From the NCBI RefSeq assembly GCF_965657105.1, contig NZ_CBFHNB010000002.1:3077-67076 (forward strand): a DNA stretch of 64,000 nt, in the 5' to 3' direction. The position numbers and the translations under genes are program-made. Each line of letters opens with the position of its first letter. Position 1 is the stretch's first letter. The stretch is from Puniceispirillum sp965657105 (GTDB taxonomy: Bacteria > Pseudomonadota > Alphaproteobacteria > Puniceispirillales > Puniceispirillaceae). The notes beneath the pieces were generated by a model. The model did not search any database. It had not been told where the DNA came from and saw only the letters and a program-made list of their open reading frames with translations. Below, piece after piece: positions 18,390 to 27,122 of this stretch.

Positions 18390-19196
18390 ATGAAGGTTTT
18401 AAATTTTTTATCGCGCCATTTTGCGCTATTTGCGTTGCCGCTTATTATGAGTTCCGGCCTATCATCAACAGCACAAGCACAAGACCAAAAAGCCGAGACC
18501 CAAAACGCGCCTGTCACGATTGAAGCCTCAGATTTTCTGGAATGGGATCAAAATAAAGGCCTTTATCTGGCTGAGGGCGATGCCATAGCTGTGCAACGTG
18601 ATATGCGCATCTCTGCAGATCGTCTGGAAGCGCAATATGACCCAGAACAAGCTGGGCGCGAAATCAATTTAATGACCGCAACAGGCAATGTTTATTTTAT
18701 CGATGGAGATAACACCGCAACCGGTGCGCGGCTTGTCTATGATCTTGTATCCAGCACTTATTCGGTGTTTGGCAAAAATGCAAAAGTTACCAGCCCACGT
18801 GGCATCATGACCGCAACGAAAAAGATTGTCTATGACGAGTCCAACCCAGCAAAGGGAAAAATCAACGGCATTGGCAAAGCTAATTATACAGCTGATGATG
18901 GGCGTGTTATTTCTGGCGATGAAATCATCGCCTTTACCAATGAGGCTGGCGACCTACAAACGCTTGATGCCATCGGCAATGCCTATGTTCGCACCGTCGA
19001 TAATCAGACCGCTACTGGCGACAAGGTTAATTACGATTTCAACACCTCGATTGCCATAGTGACAGGCAATGTTGAACTGATCGAAGGCCAGAATGTCATG
19101 CGGGGGTCGCGGGCGGAAGTTGATTTAGACAGCGGTGTCAGTCGGCTTCTATCTGATGGTCAGGGTGGACGCGTGACCGGCATTATGGTTCAATGA
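18390..19196 (+). CDS. lptA: LPS transport periplasmic protein LptA (OstA-like)
   Basis: The 268-residue exported protein has a signal peptide (MKVLNFLSRHFALFALPLIM, with a likely cut after AQA near residue 31). Repeated OstA/LptA-type strands follow (ASDFLEWDQNKGLYLAEGDA, ATGNVYFID, GDKVNYDF, ATGDKVNYDFNTSIAIVTGN). LptA polymerises into the bridge that carries LPS across the periplasm. I chose the ATG at 18390, which follows AGGA and opens the signal peptide; a TTG at 18375 is less likely. It is the middle gene of lptC-lptA-lptB. Confidence 0.88.
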   Translation: MKVLNFLSRHFALFALPLIMSSGLSSTAQAQDQKAETQNAPVTIEASDFLEWDQNKGLYLAEGDAIAVQRDMRISADRLEAQYDPEQAGREINLMTATGNVYFIDGDNTATGARLVYDLVSSTYSVFGKNAKVTSPRGIMTATKKIVYDESNPAKGKINGIGKANYTADDGRVISGDEIIAFTNEAGDLQTLDAIGNAYVRTVDNQTATGDKVNYDFNTSIAIVTGNVELIEGQNVMRGSRAEVDLDSGVSRLLSDGQGGRVTGIMVQ

Positions 19197-19247
19197 CAAT
19201 ATTAAATTTTAAATGTGTAATTAATGAATATCTGAAGGCTAAGCATA

Positions 19248-20030
19248 ATGGATAAATGGTCTAACCAAGATGGGTTTTCCCCATCCGCACCACGGCTGGT
19301 AAATCAGAATACGGGCTTGCAGGCAACTGGTATAGGCAAAAGCTTTGATCAGCGTCGCGTTGTTCGCAATGTTACTCTTAGCTTGCAGCGTGGTGAGGCT
19401 GTTGGCCTGTTAGGGCCAAATGGTGCTGGCAAAACCACAACCTTTTACATTCTGGCAGGATTGCTGGCAGCGGACGAAGGTAGCGTTCAAATTGATGGCC
19501 AGAATGTGACAAATATGCCGGTCTTTCAACGAGCCCGGCTTGGCATTGGATATCTGCCGCAAGAATCAAGCATATTTCGTGGTCTGACCGTCGAACAGAA
19601 TATTCTGGCCGTGCTTGAAACACTTGATGAACCTGAAACTGATCGTGCATCAATGCTTGATGATCTGATGGCTGAATTTGGCATTACGCATCTTCGCAAC
19701 ACACCGTCGATCAACCTATCCGGCGGCGAGCGGCGGCGGCTTGAAATTGCCCGTGCTTTAGCGGCGCGCCCGACATTTCTGCTACTTGACGAACCACTTG
19801 CTGGCATTGACCCCATAGCCTTGGGAGAAATCCGCGGCCTTATCCGCCAGCTTCAGGACCATGGGCTTGGTGTTCTGATTACCGACCATAATGTTCGTGA
19901 GACGCTGGATGTTGTTGACCGTGCCTATATCATCCATGATGGTGCTGTCATGATGGAAGGCAGTCCTGAAGAAGTTGTTCAGCATAGCGGTGTCCGTGAA
20001 GTCTATCTTGGTGAGCGCTTTAGTCGCTAG
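19248..20030 (+). CDS. lptB: LPS export ABC transporter ATP-binding protein LptB
   Basis: A 260-residue ABC ATPase that powers LPS extraction with LptF/LptG. Walker A is GLLGPNGAGKTTTFYILAGL (about 53), the signature is LSGGERRRLEIARALA (about 149), and Walker B is FLLLDEPLAGIDP (about 172). An N-terminal extension of about 25 residues precedes the domain. It is the last of the lpt genes here. In many alphaproteobacteria rpoN and hpf lie between lptB and ptsN; here only 168 bases separate them. Confidence 0.94.
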   Translation: MDKWSNQDGFSPSAPRLVNQNTGLQATGIGKSFDQRRVVRNVTLSLQRGEAVGLLGPNGAGKTTTFYILAGLLAADEGSVQIDGQNVTNMPVFQRARLGIGYLPQESSIFRGLTVEQNILAVLETLDEPETDRASMLDDLMAEFGITHLRNTPSINLSGGERRRLEIARALAARPTFLLLDEPLAGIDPIALGEIRGLIRQLQDHGLGVLITDHNVRETLDVVDRAYIIHDGAVMMEGSPEEVVQHSGVREVYLGERFSR

Positions 20031-20198
20031 CATTATAATCAATTATCCGTCTTATGTGACGATTTCAAAACATAGTCTTGACAGGAAACTTTGGCGCCAC
20101 TAGGTTGCGCGACTTCTGGGATAGCTGATTATCCAGATAAAAATTTCTATGCGTTTTTGACAGGCTAATAGCCGCTTTGTAACCAGACAGGTTTTTAA

Positions 20199-20663
20199 AT
20201 GACAGACGGCAGTTTTATCGAGCAGCAACAGATACTTGTTGGCCTAAAAGTGAACAGCAAAAAACACCTAATCGAAGCGTTGTGTGCCGAGGCTGCCAAA
20301 GCGCATAAAATCGAATCGCGCGATTTATGTGCGGCGGTGATGAAGCGTGAAAGACTTGGCAGCACAGGTGTAGGTAATGGCGTGGCTATCCCGCATGCCG
20401 CGATCAATTCTGTTGATGAGCCAATCGCTGTGATGGCTATTCTTGATAGCCCCATCGACTTTGATTCTGCTGATGGGCGTGATGTTGATATTGCCTGTCT
20501 GGTGATTGGTCCAGAAGCTAGTGATCAAGCTCAACTCCAGATGCTGTCATCCGTTTCACAGATCCTTCGCCAAGCGTCAAATTGTTCCAAACTGCGTCAA
20601 GCCCAGACAGCAGCTGAGGCGTTGATGGCCATTCAAAACATAGCGCAATCCAAAGCAGCATAA
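20199..20663 (+). CDS. ptsN: PTS IIA-like nitrogen regulatory protein (EIIA-Ntr)
   Basis: A 154-residue EIIA domain of the nitrogen-related phosphotransferase system. The phosphorylated histidine is in GNGVAIPHAAI (His about 67). EIIA-Ntr usually receives phosphate from NPr (PtsO/HPr) and adjusts potassium uptake, nitrogen and stress responses by protein contacts. The usual upstream partners rpoN and hpf are missing here, and hprK is missing next to rapZ elsewhere in this window, so the regulatory circuit seems pared down. A strong inverted repeat follows the gene. Confidence 0.9.
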   Translation: MTDGSFIEQQQILVGLKVNSKKHLIEALCAEAAKAHKIESRDLCAAVMKRERLGSTGVGNGVAIPHAAINSVDEPIAVMAILDSPIDFDSADGRDVDIACLVIGPEASDQAQLQMLSSVSQILRQASNCSKLRQAQTAAEALMAIQNIAQSKAA

Positions 20664-20694
20664 TCTTTATTCATTTTTAGGATATAATGTTGCC

Positions 20695-20744
20695 AAAACA
20701 AAACCCCGAACCAGCTTATAACGGCTGAGACGGGGTTTTGTTTT
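20695..20744. terminator. Bidirectional terminator between ptsN and tRNA-Ala
   Basis: AAAACAAAACCCCG at 20695-20708 is perfectly complementary to CGGGGTTTTGTTTT at 20731-20744. The 14-bp stem ends in U-runs in both directions, so it can stop ptsN transcripts and the opposing tRNA-Ala transcript. Confidence 0.8.
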
Positions 20745-20751
20745 GGTGATT

Positions 20752-20827
<76 letters not shown>

Positions 20828-20948
20828 TTATCCAAATCATCTGCCGCAATAGCTTACAGCCGCGCATATGTATCGCAGGCGCTGGTGTTGGCGCAAGCAA
20901 AATTTAGCAAATACACGTAAATCATCTGATAAATCAGAAAAACAGGTG

Positions 20949-21356
20949 CTAGTTCTCATCTCCATCGTCAAGATTTGGAAGCAGCTCGTCACCTTCGGTG
21001 ATTTCATCCTGAATAATGCCTGGCCCATCAGCGTCTTCGGCGGCGTTATCTTCCTCTTCATAATCAAGAGTTTCATCATCTACGCCAATAACAGCAGCTT
21101 GCCCGGTGTTGTCTTCATCACCATCTTCATCATCATGGATGTTATCATCCTGATCTTCCACATCATCAGGCTTTGCTGTGTGCACTTTGCTAGCAGCCGA
21201 CTTTACGGCGCTTCGTCCTTTGCGGCTGGTAAGCAAATTTTCAATGCTGAATTCAGTGGAACAACCAGGGCAAATGATAGGTGTTCTTTTGAAATCATAG
21301 AATTTCATACCGCATGACAAACAAGCACGTTTTATTCCAAGATCTGCTTTAGCCAT
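20949..21356 (-). CDS. TIGR02300-family protein with zinc ribbon and acidic tail
   Basis: A 135-residue protein of the alphaproteobacterial TIGR02300 (FYDLN acid) family, function unknown. The N-terminus has two CxxC-type pairs (RACLSCGMKFYDF and IICPGCSTEF) forming a zinc ribbon; the signature phrase is KFYDF here. The remaining half is a low-complexity Asp/Glu-rich tail (DDVEDQDDNIHDDEDGDED). The ATG at 21356 follows TAGGA. It is divergent from aroA, its normal alphaproteobacterial neighbour. Confidence 0.88.
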   Translation of the reverse strand: MAKADLGIKRACLSCGMKFYDFKRTPIICPGCSTEFSIENLLTSRKGRSAVKSAASKVHTAKPDDVEDQDDNIHDDEDGDEDNTGQAAVIGVDDETLDYEEEDNAAEDADGPGIIQDEITEGDELLPNLDDGDEN

Positions 21357-21686
21357 TCCTACTAACCCTTTGCATATTTTATTACAGATGGTCACACAAA
21401 TTTTGATCTACGGATTTGATACAATTTACTGAGCCTGTCAAAACAAATTTTTAATCGCCCGGCATTTTTATTCACTTCTAGGCTAAACGGCGTGAACTGA
21501 AACGTTCCATGTTTCTAAACACAATTTTCACACTGATCAGAAATTTATATTTTTGCCGTGATCTATGCGGCCATATTTGCGTCACAGCTAAACATGATGC
21601 TATATGATGCTTAGTTTGATACTGAGATGGCAACCTGTGCCATACAAGCACATTATCAACCCCCTATTTGGTCGCAGGATAAAGAC
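21357..21686. other. Divergent intergenic region TIGR02300 gene / aroA
   Basis: About 330 A+T-rich bases with no gene I can support; it must carry promoters in both directions. A TACAAT hexamer near 21418 and a TATATG near 21600 are possible -10 elements, neither with a convincing -35. Confidence 0.4.
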
Positions 21687-23027
21687 ATGTCGATGCAGAC
21701 AAATCTTAGCTTATTATCACAAAGAACAGACAATCTTGCTGGCATAGTTGATGTGCCTGGCGATAAATCAATGTCACATCGATCTTTGATACTTGGTAGC
21801 CTGGCCATCGGCACGACCAAGGTAACCGGCTTGCTTGAAGGTGCTGATGTGCTGGCAACCGCCGATGCAATGCGCGCTCTTGGTGTCGATATAACCCGCC
21901 AAGATGACGGCACCTGGGTGATTGTGGGACAAGGTCTACACGGCTTTGTTGCACCGGAAACGGCGCTGGATCTTGGCAATTCTGGTACCGGCGTTCGTCT
22001 GCTAATGGGCGTCGTTGCGGGACAGGCCATCACCGCAACATTTACCGGTGACGCGTCGCTTAGCGTTCGCCCCATGGCACGCATCACCGATCCGTTGCAG
22101 CAAATGGGAACCCGTGTCGCGAGCCGTGATGGTGGCCTGCTTCCGGTGACAATTACCGGTCAAAGCGAGCCAATGGCAATCAGCTATGAAAGTCCGGTAG
22201 CATCAGCCCAGATTAAATCAGCTATTTTGCTTGCTGGTTTGACCGCGCGCGGTGACACCGAAATCATCGAACCACATGCGTCACGCGACCATACGGAAAG
22301 TATGCTTCGTCATTTTGGCGCCACGGTCGATCAGACAGTTCGGGATGATGGCAGACATCATGTTCGGCTTCATGGCGACGCGCAACTGATTGCAGCAGAT
22401 ATTGCGGTACCGCGCGATCCGTCATCCGCTGCCTTTCCCATGGTTGCTGCATTGTTGACCACGGGTAGCGATATTACCCTGCCCTCGATTGGCATGAACC
22501 CGCTTCGCACCGGCTTGATTACAACTTTGATCGAAATGGGTGGTGATATCAGCATACACAACCCCCGTGATGAAGGTGGCGAACCCGTGGCAGATTTGAG
22601 AGTCCGCCAGAGTGATCTGCATGGCATTAATATACCAGCTGAACGGGCTGCGTCGATGATTGATGAATTCCCGATCCTGTCGGTCGCCGCAACACAGGCA
22701 CAAGGCACAACGATTATGAATGGCGTTGCCGAACTTAGGGTAAAAGAAACTGACCGGATCAAGGTTATGGCTGATGGCCTCATTGCGGCGGGCGCCATTG
22801 TCAGCTATGACGATGACACAATGACCGTGACAGGCTGTTCAATTGCAGGCGGGATAACCGTCAACTCACAACATGATCACCGAATCGCAATGTCATTCCT
22901 GACCCTAGGTCTGATTTCAAACGCTCCAGTTAGCGTTGACGGATGCGAAACCATCAATACAAGCTTCCCTGATTTTGCCAGAATCATGCAGAATGCAGGC
23001 GCTAACATAACCGAAACTAGTTCATGA
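21687..23027 (+). CDS. aroA: 3-phosphoshikimate 1-carboxyvinyltransferase (EPSP synthase)
   Basis: A 446-residue EPSP synthase, the sixth step of the shikimate pathway. The N-terminal substrate motif is DVPGDKSMSHRSLI, followed by LGNSGTGVRLLMG and, in the C-terminal half, ELRVKETDRIKVMADGL. The GDKS-x-SHRS form and the RLLMG pattern resemble class II enzymes more than the E. coli class I enzyme. The ATG at 21687 has AGGA upstream; the frame extends to 21627. Its stop overlaps the cmk start by four bases (ATGA), indicating coupling. Confidence 0.95.
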   Translation: MSMQTNLSLLSQRTDNLAGIVDVPGDKSMSHRSLILGSLAIGTTKVTGLLEGADVLATADAMRALGVDITRQDDGTWVIVGQGLHGFVAPETALDLGNSGTGVRLLMGVVAGQAITATFTGDASLSVRPMARITDPLQQMGTRVASRDGGLLPVTITGQSEPMAISYESPVASAQIKSAILLAGLTARGDTEIIEPHASRDHTESMLRHFGATVDQTVRDDGRHHVRLHGDAQLIAADIAVPRDPSSAAFPMVAALLTTGSDITLPSIGMNPLRTGLITTLIEMGGDISIHNPRDEGGEPVADLRVRQSDLHGINIPAERAASMIDEFPILSVAATQAQGTTIMNGVAELRVKETDRIKVMADGLIAAGAIVSYDDDTMTVTGCSIAGGITVNSQHDHRIAMSFLTLGLISNAPVSVDGCETINTSFPDFARIMQNAGANITETSS

Positions 23028-23653
23028 TTATCGCTGTTGATGGATCAGCCGCTAGTGGCAAAGGCACGCTTGCCAAACGCCTTGCGGCACATTTTGACCT
23101 TGCTCATCTCGATACCGGCGCTTTGTACCGCATGGTAGGGCTTGCCGCGCTAGAACAGGGACTTGATGATAAATATATTAATGAAAATCAAGCTGTTAAT
23201 ATAATTAACACCCTTAATCTTTCGGTCACTCCTGACGATAGAATTCGTAATGACAAGGTTGCGAAAATGGCGTCAATTGTCGCGGCTATGCCACCAGTAC
23301 GTGCCCGTTTGCTTGACCTGCAGCGCCACTTTGCCGCGCACCCCACTGCCGTGGGTGGTGCCATTCTTGATGGCCGTGATATAGGCAGTGTCGTTCTGCC
23401 AGATGCGGATTATAAATTCTTTGTTGATGCCAATATTGATATACGCGCAGAACGCCGCACCAAAGAGTTGCATGATAACGGACAATCCGTTATGTTCCGC
23501 CACGTTCTAGAGGATATGAAGGCACGGGATCAGCGAGATCGCAACCGCGATATTGCCCCGCTGGTGGCAACATTCGACGCCATGGTCATTGATACGTCTG
23601 ACAAAGACGCAGATATGGTGCTGGCATTGGCATTGGCACATATAGCTGGATAA
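23024..23653 (+). CDS. cmk: Cytidylate kinase
   Basis: A 209-residue enzyme phosphorylating CMP and dCMP. The P-loop is AVDGSAASGKGTLAKRLA at 4-21; the CMP-site motifs HLDTGALYRMVG (about 33) and DGRDIGSVVLPDA (about 120), and the lid region with RDQRDRNRDIAPL (about 171), are all present. It overlaps aroA by four bases; aroA-cmk-rpsA is the conserved order across many proteobacteria. Confidence 0.95.
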   Translation: MIIAVDGSAASGKGTLAKRLAAHFDLAHLDTGALYRMVGLAALEQGLDDKYINENQAVNIINTLNLSVTPDDRIRNDKVAKMASIVAAMPPVRARLLDLQRHFAAHPTAVGGAILDGRDIGSVVLPDADYKFFVDANIDIRAERRTKELHDNGQSVMFRHVLEDMKARDQRDRNRDIAPLVATFDAMVIDTSDKDADMVLALALAHIAG

Positions 23654-23903
23654 TCTGGAACATCGTCAGATAGGTTGGCTTCCGAACGCCGCCTGTTTGT
23701 AAAAATGGCTTTAACTTTTGCTGGTATGGATCAACTGATCGCCACAAAAACCCGGTTAGAGTTTCATCGAATACCATGCCCTTAAAGCATGGCTAAACGA
23801 TGGAATTGTTCGGCTAATTCGGCCCTCAAACCAGCTGAGGCACTATACCGGCGTAATTTGTTTCGTGTGTCGAAACACCGGTAGGCGATGGACGGAGATA
23901 TTT
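23654..23903 (+). promoter_or_regulatory. Structured rpsA leader region
   Basis: The 250-base cmk-rpsA gap has no gene but can fold. CCATGC (23774-23779) pairs with GCATGG (23787-23792). TGTTTCG (23859-23865) pairs with CGAAACA (23871-23877) around loop TGTGT, and is flanked by ACCGG (23847-23851) and CCGGT (23878-23882). The second structure ends 11 bases before the GGAG ribosome-binding site. S1 is known to repress its own translation in E. coli, so a control role is plausible but inferred. Confidence 0.5.
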
Positions 23904-25619
23904 TTGACACCTACAAATGTAATGGCAGCAGACGCTGCAAATGAAAACTTTGCCGACCTTCTAGCTGAAAGTTTTGGTAAAGACACCAATATTGAGGGCT
24001 CTGTAGTCCGTGGTTTCATAGTAGAAATCGAAGGCGACGCAGTTCTTATTGATGTTGGACTGAAGTCCGAAGGGCGCATCCCGCTTAAAGAACTTGTTAG
24101 CCCTGGACAGGAAGCCGATGTAAAAATTGGCGACGAAATTGAAGTTTACGTTGAGCGTATGGAAGACCGTAATGGTCAGGCCGTGCTCAGCCGTGACAAG
24201 GCACGCCGCGAAGAAGCTTGGAGTGTGCTCGAAGCATCATTCGAAAAGCAAGAGCGTGTTACCGGTATTATCTTTGGCAAGGTCAAAGGCGGCTTTACCG
24301 TCGATCTTTCAGGCGCAACCGCGTTTTTGCCAGGTAGTCAGGTTGATATTCGCCCCGTTCGCGATCTTGGCCCGTTGATGGGTTCACCGCAACCATTCCA
24401 GATTCTGAAAATCGACCGTCGCCGTGGCAACATTGTTGTATCGCGTCGTGCTGTTCTGGAAGAGTCCCGCGCCGAAGCCCGCACCGAATTGGTATCCAAC
24501 CTTCAAGAAGGTCAGGTATTGCAAGGTGTGGTCAAGAACATCACCGATTACGGTGCGTTCGTTGATCTTGGCGGCGTTGACGGTCTGCTGCATGTTACCG
24601 ATATCGCATGGCAGCGTATCAGCCATCCTTCGGAAGCCTTGCAGATTGGTGAAACAGTTGAAGTACAGGTTATCCGCTTTAATGCAGAAACCCAGCGTAT
24701 TTCACTTGGCATGAAGCAGCTTCTGTCTGATCCATGGGAAAATGTCGAAGGCAAATTCCCAATTGGTGCCAAGATGGAAGGCCGCGTTACCAACATCACC
24801 GATTACGGTGCCTTTGTTGAGCTTGAAGCCGGTGTCGAGGGTCTTGTCCATGTGTCCGAAATGAGCTGGACCAAAAAGAATGTTCATCCAGGCAAGATTG
24901 TATCAACCAGCCAGCAGGTCGAAGTTATGGTTCTGGATGTTGATCTGTCTAAGCGCCGTATTTCACTTGGCCTCAAGCAGTGCACTGGCAACCCATGGGA
25001 AGACCTGAGTACCGCATATCCTGCTGGCTCCGAGATCGAAGGCGAGATCCGCAACATCACCGAATTTGGTCTTTTTGTTGGTCTTACTGAAGAAATCGAC
25101 GGCCTTGTGCATCTATCTGATATCAGCTGGGACGTCACTGGTGAAGCTGCACTTGAAGGCTTCAATAAAGGTGACATGGTCAAAGCCAAGGTTCTGGATA
25201 TTGATACTGATAAAGAGCGTATCTCGCTTGGTATCAAGCAGCTTACGGATGATCCATTTGCTGGTCAGGCTGACAATTACCGCAAAGGTGAAGTTGTCAC
25301 ATGTATCGTGTCGGCTGTATCCGAGAATGGCCTAGATGTGACCATTGGTGATGCCATGACGGGCTTTATCCGCCGGGCTGATCTTAGCCGTGAGCGGAAC
25401 GAGCAGCGTGCTGACCGTTTTGCTGTTGGCGAAAAGGTCGATGCTGTTGTTACCAACCTTGATAAGAAGTCACGCAAACTGACATTATCAATCAAAGCCC
25501 GCGAATCTGCTGAAGAAAAGCAGGCAATGGCTGACTTTGGTTCATCAGATAGCGGCGCAAGCCTTGGTGATATTCTGGGTGCCGCGCTGGCAAAGCGTGA
25601 TACCACTGACGATAAGTAA
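23904..25619 (+). CDS. rpsA: 30S ribosomal protein S1 with probable TTG start
   Basis: A roughly 571-residue protein with six S1/OB-fold domains; repeats three to five show the clearest motif (ITDYGAFVDLGGVDGLLHVT, ITDYGAFVELEAGVEGLVHV, ITEFGLFVGLTEEIDGLVHL). S1 unwinds mRNA and helps it dock on the 30S subunit. Start choice: TTG at 23904 has GGAG six bases upstream (23894-23897) and gives MTPTNVMAADAANENF. The in-frame ATG at 23922 has no ribosome-binding site; if it were used the protein would be six residues shorter. A strong stem-loop ends the gene. Confidence 0.94.
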   Translation: MTPTNVMAADAANENFADLLAESFGKDTNIEGSVVRGFIVEIEGDAVLIDVGLKSEGRIPLKELVSPGQEADVKIGDEIEVYVERMEDRNGQAVLSRDKARREEAWSVLEASFEKQERVTGIIFGKVKGGFTVDLSGATAFLPGSQVDIRPVRDLGPLMGSPQPFQILKIDRRRGNIVVSRRAVLEESRAEARTELVSNLQEGQVLQGVVKNITDYGAFVDLGGVDGLLHVTDIAWQRISHPSEALQIGETVEVQVIRFNAETQRISLGMKQLLSDPWENVEGKFPIGAKMEGRVTNITDYGAFVELEAGVEGLVHVSEMSWTKKNVHPGKIVSTSQQVEVMVLDVDLSKRRISLGLKQCTGNPWEDLSTAYPAGSEIEGEIRNITEFGLFVGLTEEIDGLVHLSDISWDVTGEAALEGFNKGDMVKAKVLDIDTDKERISLGIKQLTDDPFAGQADNYRKGEVVTCIVSAVSENGLDVTIGDAMTGFIRRADLSRERNEQRADRFAVGEKVDAVVTNLDKKSRKLTLSIKARESAEEKQAMADFGSSDSGASLGDILGAALAKRDTTDDK

Positions 25620-25625
25620 AATAAA

Positions 25626-25653
25626 CGCGCAGGTAACCCCGGTTGCCTGCGCG
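25626..25653 (+). terminator. Rho-independent-like terminator after rpsA
   Basis: A 12-bp stem with one G-U pair, CGCGCAGGTAAC against GTTGCCTGCGCG, closes on loop CCCG. It begins six bases after the rpsA stop and is followed by a mixed T-rich stretch. Confidence 0.65.
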
Positions 25654-25769
25654 CTTACTATATTTTCCATTCACAAGCGTTTTTGTTTCAAACATGAGTT
25701 GACCCCGCGTGAGTGAACAGGCATCCTAATTCAGTTAAAAATGTATGTATTAACAATGGAGTGGGTGGC

Positions 25770-26048
25770 GTGACACGGTCTGAACTAATTGCCCGTATGG
25801 CAGCAAAAAATCCTGCCTTGTATCACAGAGACATAGAACGTTTAGTCGGAACAATCCTTGATGAAATAAGCGGCGCTTTGGAACGCGGAGATCGCGTTGA
25901 GCTTCGTGGCTTTGGTGCCTTTTCGGTTCGTCATCGTAAAGCGCGGATAGGCCGGAACCCAAGAACAGGTACAAGCGTGCAAGTAGCTGAAAAGAAAGTT
26001 CCTTTTTTCAAAATGGGCAAGGGAATGCGTGAGCGTCTAAACCGCTAA
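25770..26048 (+). CDS. ihfB: Integration host factor beta subunit
   Basis: The 92-residue HU/IHF-family protein starts at GTG (25770), with GGAG eight bases upstream, giving MTRSELIARMAAKNP. The beta-arm DNA-bending motif is GRNPRTGTSVQVAEKKVPFF (about 61-80), with the intercalating proline region RNPRTG. IHF-beta pairs with IHF-alpha and bends DNA at specific sites for replication, recombination and transcription. The order rpsA-ihfB-lapA is typical. Confidence 0.94.
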   Translation: MTRSELIARMAAKNPALYHRDIERLVGTILDEISGALERGDRVELRGFGAFSVRHRKARIGRNPRTGTSVQVAEKKVPFFKMGKGMRERLNR

Positions 26049-26061
26049 TTGGAAGAAATTT

Positions 26062-26412
26062 ATGAAAATGATTACCCGTTTTTTGTGGGTTGTAATCACC
26101 GTCGCAATAGGTTTGTTCGCGGTATCATTTTCAACATCCAATGCTACGCTTGTTAGTCTGGCTTTATGGCCCTTTGATGTAACCTTAACCGCGCCTATAT
26201 GGCTTGTGTGTCTCATATGCCTTGGTATTGGCTTGGCATTAGGCAGTGCGGTGATATCGCTACAGCTTCTTACGATTCGCGCTCGAAATTGGCGTTTACA
26301 GCAAAATTTCAACAAACTTGAAAAAAAATGCCAAGCACTTGTTGAATCACAGACTTCTCACGCCACGTCAGAAACGACTAGTAAAACACCGTTGATGAAA
26401 GTGCATAAATAA
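26062..26412 (+). CDS. lapA: LapA-domain membrane protein (DUF1049)
   Basis: A 116-residue inner-membrane protein with two hydrophobic segments (about 4-22 and 45-66) and a cytoplasmic charged/coiled tail, matching the LapA/DUF1049 fold that in E. coli works with LapB in controlling LPS synthesis. The lapB partner is not adjacent here. GGAAG lies before the ATG, 13 bases after ihfB, so it is probably cotranscribed. Confidence 0.82.
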   Translation: MKMITRFLWVVITVAIGLFAVSFSTSNATLVSLALWPFDVTLTAPIWLVCLICLGIGLALGSAVISLQLLTIRARNWRLQQNFNKLEKKCQALVESQTSHATSETTSKTPLMKVHK

Positions 26413-26436
26413 CCCGAACAACCCAAGGATAGTTAG

Positions 26437-27090
26437 ATGCCGCGTATTGATGTAAAAATTTGCGGGATTGCAACAGCTGCTGATTATGATGTCTGCGCAA
26501 CAGCTGAGGCGCGCTGGATTGGTATGGTGTTTTTTCCGAAATCATCAAGGCATCTTTCCCTTGAAGCGGCCGCGGCTCTTGCCAATCACGCAGATAGTTA
26601 TGAAGGTGACCGCCCAGAACGCGTAGCCCTGACCGTGGATATGGCAGATGATGCGCTAGATGCTGTCATTCAAGCCAGTCGGCCTGACTATATCCAGCTA
26701 CATGGCGATGAAACACCCGATCGTGCCAAAGCTATTAAGGCACGTTTCAATGTTCCCATCATCAAGGCCTTGCGTATTGGCACGGCATCCGATCTGGATG
26801 TCTGTTCCGCATGGAACACTATTGCTGACTGGCTGCTTCTTGATGCCAAATCTGCTAACAGTGATATGCCAGGTGGCACTGGTCACAGTTTTGACTGGCG
26901 ATTACTGTCCCCCTATAAAGGCATGCCCAACTGGATGCTGGCTGGCGGGCTGAATCCAGACAATGTTAGCGAGGCTATCAGCATAAGTAGCGCCCAGGCA
27001 CTTGATGTATCTTCAGGCGTTGAGTCGGTGCCAGGCAAAAAAGACCATAACCTAATTCGCAGCTTTATTCACGCCGCAGAAATGGGCTAA
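26437..27090 (+). CDS. trpF: Phosphoribosylanthranilate isomerase
   Basis: A 217-residue TIM-barrel enzyme performing the Amadori rearrangement in tryptophan synthesis. KICGIAT at 7-13 holds the catalytic Cys; the catalytic Asp is in VALTVDMAD (about 69); the phosphate-binding end is LAGGLNPDNV and DVSSGVESVPG. AAGGATAG precedes the ATG. It heads the trpF-trpB-trpA-accD-folC run, a conserved alphaproteobacterial arrangement. Confidence 0.94.
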   Translation: MPRIDVKICGIATAADYDVCATAEARWIGMVFFPKSSRHLSLEAAAALANHADSYEGDRPERVALTVDMADDALDAVIQASRPDYIQLHGDETPDRAKAIKARFNVPIIKALRIGTASDLDVCSAWNTIADWLLLDAKSANSDMPGGTGHSFDWRLLSPYKGMPNWMLAGGLNPDNVSEAISISSAQALDVSSGVESVPGKKDHNLIRSFIHAAEMG

Positions 27091-27122
27091 AATAGATAAC
27101 CATTCAGGAGGCTGGCCATAAT

